Positions 14,763 through 19,653 of a stretch of DNA of 19,653 bases are shown here, one piece after another. The stretch comes from SZUA-1535 sp964594175 (GTDB lineage: Archaea > Aenigmatarchaeota > Aenigmatarchaeia > Aenigmatarchaeales > SZUA-1535): contig CAZQLM010000014.1 of assembly GCA_964594175.1 (NCBI GenBank), forward strand, positions 1-19,653. Reading direction: 5' to 3'. Every line of letters begins with the position of its first letter. The stretch's first letter is position 1. Made by a program: the position numbers and the translations under genes. A model generated the notes under the pieces. That model ran no database searches. It was not told the origin of the DNA and worked only from the letters and a program-made list of their open reading frames with translations.

Positions 14763-14809
14763 ATTTTGAGAAAAGGATTGAGCAACAGCCAAATGAATTT
14801 TTCACCGAG

Positions 14810-14817
14810 TTTATATA
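14810..14817 (+). promoter_or_regulatory. TATA box of the RIO1-KH-Topo VI operon
   Basis: TTTATATA is centred 26.5 nt before ATG 14840, with no Shine-Dalgarno, so the operon mRNA is probably leaderless. No further strong box is seen between the operon genes. Confidence 0.68.
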
Positions 14818-14839
14818 GTTAAGATTTGTACTTAAATCT

Positions 14840-15565
14840 ATGTGGGAAATCAGAAAGAAATTCAAAGATTACGAGCAGCGCAAAGTTTTTGCAGGTGTGC
14901 TCGATGAGCAAACTTTGTTTACCCTTTACAAGCTCTCGAATAAAGGCTGTTTCGAGATTCTTCACGGTTTTGTTAAACAAGGTAAGGAGAGCTGCGTACT
15001 TTTGGCTGAGCAAAAGAGCGGTAGCTACGTTGCTGTAAAAATTCATGCAATAGCAGCAAGCACATTTAAAAGGATATGGCAATATCTTCGAGGGGATCCA
15101 AGATTTTTCAAAATAAAGCAAAGTAAAAGAGCGATTGTTTTTGCATGGTGTAAAAAAGAGTTTAAAAACTTACAAATAGCATATAGAAAAGCCCGCATTC
15201 CCTGCCCAGAACCAATTGCGCAGATGAACAATGTGCTTGTGATGGAGTTTCTTGGAGAAAATTTTACTCCTGCTCCAAGGCTAGTTGATATAGAGCTTGA
15301 AAACCCTGAAAAAGTATTTAAAGATGTGATTGAATATATCCAAAAGCTTTACAAAGCTGAGCTCGTGCATGGCGATCTTTCATTTTACAACATGCTTTGG
15401 CATAAGGAAAAAGCTTATTTAATTGATTTTTCACAAGGTGTGCTGCTCGCGCATCCTAATGCAATGTATCTGCTAAAAAGGGATATAGAAAATGTTTGCA
15501 AAGATTTTGCAAGCTATGGAATTCGCGCTAACCCTGAAGAAGTTTACGAAAAAGTGGTTTTATGA
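14840..15565 (+). CDS. rio1: RIO1-type serine protein kinase/ATPase
   Basis: This 241-residue atypical kinase acts in maturation of the small ribosomal subunit. After an N-terminal lead, the kinase fold has ATP-binding K67 in YVAVKIHA and the RIO1 flexible loop STFKRIWQYLRGDPRF (about 74-89). The hinge is VLVMEFLGE, the catalytic loop is VHGDLSFYN (D179, N184), and the metal-binding IDFSQG has D196, the residue phosphorylated in RIO1 enzymes. The RIO2 winged helix is absent. It is first in the operon; its TGA overlaps the ATG of the Dim2-like KH gene by four bases, which fits joint action on 16S rRNA 3'-end processing. The start is set by the TATA box at -26. Confidence 0.94.
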   Translation: MWEIRKKFKDYEQRKVFAGVLDEQTLFTLYKLSNKGCFEILHGFVKQGKESCVLLAEQKSGSYVAVKIHAIAASTFKRIWQYLRGDPRFFKIKQSKRAIVFAWCKKEFKNLQIAYRKARIPCPEPIAQMNNVLVMEFLGENFTPAPRLVDIELENPEKVFKDVIEYIQKLYKAELVHGDLSFYNMLWHKEKAYLIDFSQGVLLAHPNAMYLLKRDIENVCKDFASYGIRANPEEVYEKVVL

Positions 15566-16050
15566 AATACTCGATAGCGCTTGGTGAAAAAAGAAAAAAT
15601 GTGCTTGATGAAGAGGTAATCGAGACAATAGAAAGCACGCTTGATGTTAAAATAGAGAAAAAAGACGGCGAAGTAGAAATAGAAGGAGAGGGAATAGAAA
15701 TGATGAAAGCCATGAACGTGGTAAAAGCTATAGCTCATGGATTCGCTCCAGAGCAAGCTTTTGAGCTTTTTGAAGATGACAAAACTTTGCAAATAATAGA
15801 AATTCCGGGAAGCGAGGAAGAAAGAAAAAGAATAAAAGCACGTGTGATAGGAAGAAACGGTATAGTAAGAAAAAATATCGAACGCTATACAGAGTGCAAA
15901 ATTTCAATAGGAGAAAAAAGCATTGGCGTTATAGGAAGTTTCGATAAAATAGAAATCGCAAAACAAGCTATTTGCATGCTCATTGAAGGAAAAAAACACA
16001 GCACAATGTATAAATTCCTTGAAGCCATGCGAAGGAAACGCGTGCTATAG
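15562..16050 (+). CDS. KH-domain rRNA processing protein, Dim2/Pno1 family
   Basis: This 162-residue protein has two KH-like domains. The first (about 1-75) has a degenerate loop and ends in the family stretch VVKAIAHGFAPEQAFEL. The second (about 80-155) has the GxxG loop VIGRNGIVRKNIERYT followed by ISIGEKSIGVIGSFD. This is the archaeal Dim2/Pno1 protein, which binds the 3' end region of 16S rRNA and interacts with RIO1 and the Nob1 nuclease in small-subunit assembly. The start overlaps the RIO1 stop (ATGA), so translation is coupled. The end is eight bases before top6B. Length and ending (MYKFLEAMRRKR) are normal. Confidence 0.93.
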   Translation: MKYSIALGEKRKNVLDEEVIETIESTLDVKIEKKDGEVEIEGEGIEMMKAMNVVKAIAHGFAPEQAFELFEDDKTLQIIEIPGSEEERKRIKARVIGRNGIVRKNIERYTECKISIGEKSIGVIGSFDKIEIAKQAICMLIEGKKHSTMYKFLEAMRRKRVL

Positions 16051-16058
16051 GTGGTGAA

Positions 16059-17648
16059 ATGGTAAAGGTCATAGCTGAAAAAATTGCAAAAGCAATGAAG
16101 GAAATAAGCGTGGCTGAATTTTTCGAAAAAAATAGACATTTGCTCGGTTTCGATAATCCATCTAAGGCTTTGCTAATGGTTGTTAAAGAAGCTGTTGATA
16201 ACAGCTTAGACGCTTGCGAGGAAGCTGGCATTTTGCCAGACGTAAGCGTTAAAATAAAGAAACTTGGCGAAAACAGGTTTAAAGTAGTAGTAGAAGATAA
16301 TGGCCCAGGAATAGTAAAGGAAAAAGTTCCAGAAGTTTTCGGAAAGCTTTTGTTTGGAAGCAAATTTCACTTAGGCAGGCAATCTCGCGGGCAGCAGGGT
16401 ATTGGCATAAGCGCAGCTGTGCTTTATGCCCAGCTAACAACAGGAAAGCCAGCAGTAATAATAAGCAGAACTTCTAAAGAAGAGCCCGCGTATTTATTTC
16501 ATGTGAAAATTGATACTTTGAAAAACGAGCCAGTAGTGCTCAAAGAAGAGAAAATAAATAGTTTTCGTTCTCACGGAGTGAGAGTAGAGCTTGAAATAGA
16601 AGGAAGATATGCTCACAGACAGCAATCCGTAGATGAATATTTAAGACAAACAGCTATAATAAATCCTCATGCAAGAATAATTTACCACTCTCCGAATGGC
16701 GAGAGAATAGAGTTTAAAAGAGTTGTTGACCATTTACCGCCTTTACCGAAAACAATTAGACCGCATCCTCACGGGGTTGAGTTCGGAATTTTTGAAAGAA
16801 TGCTTAAAATCACAAGCTCAAGAACCGTAGCAAGTTTTCTGACAAGCGATTTTTCTAGAATAGGAAGAGAAACAGCAGTTAAACTTTGCAGAAAGGCTGG
16901 AGTAAAGCCAGAAACAAAGCCGCACGAATTAACGCACAAAGAAATAGAAAAGCTTTACAAAGTTATTCAGGAAACAAAATTCATCGCTCCACCTTTGGAT
17001 TGCTTATCTCCTCTTGGAGAGGAAGAGTTCAAAAAGGGTATAATGCAGGTGGTTAAACCTGAATTTGTCGTTGCTGTTTCCCGACCCGCAACTGTGTACA
17101 GAGGAAACCCCTTTAAAATAGAAGCGTGCATAGCTTGGGGTGGAGAAATAAGCAAAGAAGGCACAGCTCAAATCTTGCGCTTTGCAAATCGCGTTCCTTT
17201 GCTTTACCAAGCTAGTGCTTGCGCTATAACAAAAGCGGTGCAAGAGGTTAACTGGAGCAATTACAATGTGCCAAAAGAAGGTAATATGCCTGCTGGAGCA
17301 ATGGTTATAGCTGTGCACATGGCTTCTGTTTGGATTCCTTATACAAGCGAATCAAAAGAAGCAATCGCAAGCTATCCTGAAATAATTAAAGAAATTAAAC
17401 TCGCTCTGCAGGAATGCGGAAGAAAGCTCGCAACTTATTTAAGAAAAAAGCAAAGAATATATGAGAGAGAAGTGAAAAGAAGGCTATTTGAAAGGTATAT
17501 TCCTGAAGTTGCCCAAAGCTTAAGCATTCTCACAAGAAAAAATGCTGAAAATATAAAAAGCATGCTTGAAAAATTAGCTGTTAAGAAGGTGGTTAGCGAT
17601 GAGCATAGCAACAACACTTCCGAAGAAGGAAGTTGTAAAGCGGCTTGA
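16059..17648 (+). CDS. top6B: DNA topoisomerase VI subunit B
   Basis: This 529-residue ATPase subunit belongs to the type IIB topoisomerase, which relaxes and decatenates DNA. The GHKL nucleotide site is complete: N-box E44 and N48 in KEAVDNSLDAC, G1 D80 in VEDNGPGI, and G2 GRQSRGQQGIGISAA (about 106-120). The H2TH region (about 230-310) and the transducer domain follow, the latter with the lysine-bearing loop near EISKEGTAQILRFANRVPLL. Length equals the usual crenarchaeal/euryarchaeal core form, without the extra C-terminal domain found in some methanogens. Shine-Dalgarno AGGTGGTGA ends just before ATG 16059. The last 50 nt overlap the start of top6A, consistent with balanced synthesis of the A2B2 complex. 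Confidence 0.97.
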   Translation: MVKVIAEKIAKAMKEISVAEFFEKNRHLLGFDNPSKALLMVVKEAVDNSLDACEEAGILPDVSVKIKKLGENRFKVVVEDNGPGIVKEKVPEVFGKLLFGSKFHLGRQSRGQQGIGISAAVLYAQLTTGKPAVIISRTSKEEPAYLFHVKIDTLKNEPVVLKEEKINSFRSHGVRVELEIEGRYAHRQQSVDEYLRQTAIINPHARIIYHSPNGERIEFKRVVDHLPPLPKTIRPHPHGVEFGIFERMLKITSSRTVASFLTSDFSRIGRETAVKLCRKAGVKPETKPHELTHKEIEKLYKVIQETKFIAPPLDCLSPLGEEEFKKGIMQVVKPEFVVAVSRPATVYRGNPFKIEACIAWGGEISKEGTAQILRFANRVPLLYQASACAITKAVQEVNWSNYNVPKEGNMPAGAMVIAVHMASVWIPYTSESKEAIASYPEIIKEIKLALQECGRKLATYLRKKQRIYEREVKRRLFERYIPEVAQSLSILTRKNAENIKSMLEKLAVKKVVSDEHSNNTSEEGSCKAA

Positions 17649-18690
17649 AAAGCTTGGTAGAAAGGTTGTTGATGAAATAGAAAAAGGAGAAAACCCGCAC
17701 ATAGATATACCTGTGAGAAGCTATGCCAACATAAAATTTACCGAAGGAAAGCTACAGCTAGGAGAAAAAGTTGCAAAGCGCTATTTTTTCCATGTTGCAC
17801 ACGCAAAAAAATTCATGCAAACAATGCTTATAGCAAGTTTTTGCAAGCAGCTTGTTGAAGAAGGCATACACACAAGCTTGAGAGACATGTTTTACAATCT
17901 GAAAAGAACCTTGCCAAACTCAAAGGAAAATACTTTCGATGAGCAAAAGGAAAGTGATCCTATAGTAGTGGATTTGGAAGTTGCTTTGGATTTGCTGAGA
18001 GAGCAACTGCATTTAAGCGCAGATGTTCGCGGTCGTGTGGTGGGAGAAGTTGTTATAGAGGATCGAGGAGATGTAATAGATTGGAGCAAGCTTGGCTCTG
18101 GAGGCTGGGCGATTCCGAGCAATGTAGAAGAGATAAAATTCAAGGAAGTGAATGCAAGCTTTATTCTCGTTGTAGAGAAAAATGCTGCTTTCGAAAGATT
18201 GCACGAGGATAAATTCTGGAAGAAGCATAACTGCATTTTGCTCACTACTCAGGGCCAGGCAGCAAGAGGTGCGAGAAGGCTTATACAACGCTTAGCATTT
18301 GAGTTTGACCTGCCTGTATATGTCTTTACGGACAGCGATCCTTATGGATGGTATATTTATTCAGTGATAAAATACGGTTCGATGAATCTCGCCCACATCT
18401 CTGATCGCTTGGGAACGCCTTCCGCTCGGTTCATAGGGCTAACTATAAGTGATATAGATAGGTTTGAGCTACAGAACTGGACGATAAAAGCTAAAGAGGT
18501 TGACATAAAAAGAGCAAAGGAAATGCTCAAATACGAGTGGTTCCAGCACAAAAAGTGGCAAAACGAGCTAAAGTTAATGATAAAACGTGGTATTAAAGCA
18601 GAACTCGAAGCTTTATCAGGGCGCGGGCTGAGATTTGTGACAGAAACTTATTTACCAACGAAAATAGAAAGCAGGGATTTCTTGCCATGA
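17599..18690 (+). CDS. top6A: DNA topoisomerase VI subunit A
   Basis: This 363-residue DNA-cleaving subunit is homologous to Spo11. The winged-helix domain has the catalytic tyrosine Y99 in SLRDMFYNLKR; the preceding residue is Phe, as in some Spo11 proteins, where others have Tyr. The Toprim domain has E193 in LVVEKNAAF and the DxD pair D245/D247 in FTDSDPYGW, which bind Mg2+. GRVVGEVVIEDRGD and WAIPSNVEEIKF are typical family strands. Length is normal. Shine-Dalgarno AAGGTGGT (17586-17593) supports the ATG at 17599, inside top6B. The next gene converges after 80 nt. Confidence 0.97.
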   Translation: MSIATTLPKKEVVKRLEKLGRKVVDEIEKGENPHIDIPVRSYANIKFTEGKLQLGEKVAKRYFFHVAHAKKFMQTMLIASFCKQLVEEGIHTSLRDMFYNLKRTLPNSKENTFDEQKESDPIVVDLEVALDLLREQLHLSADVRGRVVGEVVIEDRGDVIDWSKLGSGGWAIPSNVEEIKFKEVNASFILVVEKNAAFERLHEDKFWKKHNCILLTTQGQAARGARRLIQRLAFEFDLPVYVFTDSDPYGWYIYSVIKYGSMNLAHISDRLGTPSARFIGLTISDIDRFELQNWTIKAKEVDIKRAKEMLKYEWFQHKKWQNELKLMIKRGIKAELEALSGRGLRFVTETYLPTKIESRDFLP

Positions 18691-18701
18691 GATTTTCTCA
18701 T
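18687..18701 (+). terminator. Small inverted repeat across the top6A stop
   Basis: ATGAGA-TTT-TCTCAT is a perfect six-base inverted repeat with a three-base loop that includes the TGA stop codon. A second weak repeat, GATTTT...AAAATC, overlaps it. It may mark the operon's 3' end, but there is no long T run after it, so a terminator role is only possible. The remainder of 18702-18770 shows nothing definite. Confidence 0.25.
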
Positions 18702-18770
18702 ACAAAATCCTAAACTAATAATATCCCTCAGCTCTGTGAAAACAATCGCAAAATCACCATGAAGCCAATT

Positions 18771-19653
18771 TTAATCTTTTACACACCTGCAATTCGTCCA
18801 TGCGGAAGATACGGTAGTGGAACAACTACACACCCAAGATTCCCCATGATATTTATCCCAACACAAACTATTGAGAGCGCTTGTATCTAAACCTACACTT
18901 GCGCAACTCCATCCTACTCCCAAATTTGAACATATTTGATTACACGATTTATCAGTATCCTCATTTTTAATAATTGCAACATTCGTTTTATTTCGAGGGT
19001 CTTCAGGCCAAGGACATTCAAGACCCCAAAAATCCCAATAGTCAGGACCTGTATAATCACATGCACAAATTGTAACTTGTTCACATTTATCTGGATGATA
19101 ATTGTCATAGTCACATATACATCCGTAACACTCTTCTGCAGCCTTACATACCAAAAATTTATACCCTAAATCAGAATACATACAATGGCAGTTATCGTCC
19201 AAAATTTTTACATCATATTCTGTTTTAACTTTGCATTCTTCCCAAGGATTCGTTCCTGGTTCAAGAGTTCCTATTTCCCCTCTCCCAAAAATCACACCTT
19301 TTCTTACATTTTCTGGTTTTAGAGCTGTAATATTGTAGTATCCTACATATCCACCAAAATTACAGCCAGTCTGTGGGTTTTGACCATTTGTATAAACATC
19401 ACTTGTTATTTCCTGCGGGCAGTATGGTAAGAACTTCTCTTTAATTATTCCGTTCTCAAGTAACCATTCAAAATTTCCAGAAGAACTTTTAATTTTTATA
19501 TTTCCAACATTCTCTATGTCGTATCCCTTCATATCTATGTTTCCTGTGATTTCCATTAGGGAAGAATTTATTTTTCCAGAAGAAGTGTTTAATGGAATAT
19601 ATTCTCCGTTTATTACTGTGTAAATATCTTTAAGTAAATGATAGGCAGGGCTT
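18771..19653 (-). CDS. Cysteine-rich surface or secreted protein, 5' end outside the window
   Basis: At least 293 residues are present, and the frame stays open to the window edge, so the N-terminus is missing. The first methionine in the window (19556) is internal to this reading. Near it, ITGNIDMKGYDIENVGNI resembles the repeated 'DM-G--I-NV' strands of tail-fibre or adhesin-like proteins. The following 200 residues hold 21 cysteines, many as CxC or CxxC pairs (CHC, CYGCIC, CAC, CSC, CRC), with many Trp, Gly and Tyr and a few N-x-S/T sites. This suggests a disulfide-rich extracellular domain; metal binding is possible. I do not recognise a family. It converges with top6A. No membrane anchor is present at the C-terminus, which ends CRCVKD. 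Confidence 0.78.
   Translation of the reverse strand, partial: SPAYHLLKDIYTVINGEYIPLNTSSGKINSSLMEITGNIDMKGYDIENVGNIKIKSSSGNFEWLLENGIIKEKFLPYCPQEITSDVYTNGQNPQTGCNFGGYVGYYNITALKPENVRKGVIFGRGEIGTLEPGTNPWEECKVKTEYDVKILDDNCHCMYSDLGYKFLVCKAAEECYGCICDYDNYHPDKCEQVTICACDYTGPDYWDFWGLECPWPEDPRNKTNVAIIKNEDTDKSCNQICSNLGVGWSCASVGLDTSALNSLCWDKYHGESWVCSCSTTVSSAWTNCRCVKD

Noticed and set aside
14732..14785. Longer N-terminus of the membrane protein from ATG 14785
   Set aside because: It would span the TATA box at 14755-14762 and place extra residues before a normal signal peptide.
18702..18770. Possible small RNA between top6A and the Cys-rich gene
   Set aside because: No C/D or H/ACA signature and no stable structure beyond the short repeat at the stop codon.

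Overview
This window is archaeal chromosomal DNA. It carries topoisomerase VI (both subunits), translation factor aIF1A, an NMD3-family protein, a RIO1 kinase with a Dim2/Pno1-type KH protein, a PIN-ATPase-KH protein, an ADP-forming acyl-CoA synthetase alpha subunit and a tRNA with archaeal bulge-helix-bulge introns. The DNA is AT-rich, but the one tRNA has nearly all-GC stems, which suggests a thermophile. Compact gene packing, a shortened ThiI and a short NMD3 would fit a reduced-genome (DPANN-like) archaeon, but the lineage cannot be settled from this sequence alone.

Layout. 1-103 holds only a promoter. 104-1945 (+) is a PIN/ATPase/KH protein that converges on, and overlaps by 36 nt, a 1,391-residue secreted subtilisin-like protease (minus, 6085-1910). 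The protease is translationally coupled by ATGA to an upstream acdA-like gene (minus, 7461-6082). 7553-7945 (+) is a small unknown gene, and the very next base starts tRNA-Ala(CGC) (7946-8107), which is interrupted by two introns. 8131-8473 (-) is a frameshifted PD-(D/E)XK nuclease-like gene. 8569-9444 (+) is a ThiI homologue without a recognisable PP-loop. 9431-9607 (-) is a small ferredoxin. 9673-10113 (+) is a GNAT acetyltransferase.

10153-18690 is the information-processing part: NMD3-like and aIF1A (+), then a block of three minus-strand genes (a 672-residue membrane protein, a short MFS transporter and a small Rossmann/GATase-like protein), then RIO1, Dim2-like KH, top6B and top6A (+) as a tight operon with overlapping or nearly touching genes. 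aIF1A, RIO1, KH and Topo VI are neighbours in many archaea, so the minus-strand block looks like an insertion into that cluster. The window ends in the 3' part of a cysteine-rich surface or secreted protein (minus, 19653-18771).

Expression signals are consistent. Most genes that begin a transcription unit have a TATA-like box centred about 26-29 nt before the start codon, so their mRNAs are probably leaderless. Several internal genes (aIF1A, top6B, top6A, the 11668 gene) and the ferredoxin instead have a GGTG-type Shine-Dalgarno. I used this rule to move several starts downstream of the longest ORF. The strongest non-routine observations are the doubly interrupted tRNA-Ala with matching splice geometry, the ThiI homologue lacking its ATP-pyrophosphatase signature, the single-base disruption of the nuclease-like gene, and the interrupted aIF1A/RIO1 cluster. 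I found no CRISPR array, insertion sequence or rRNA.
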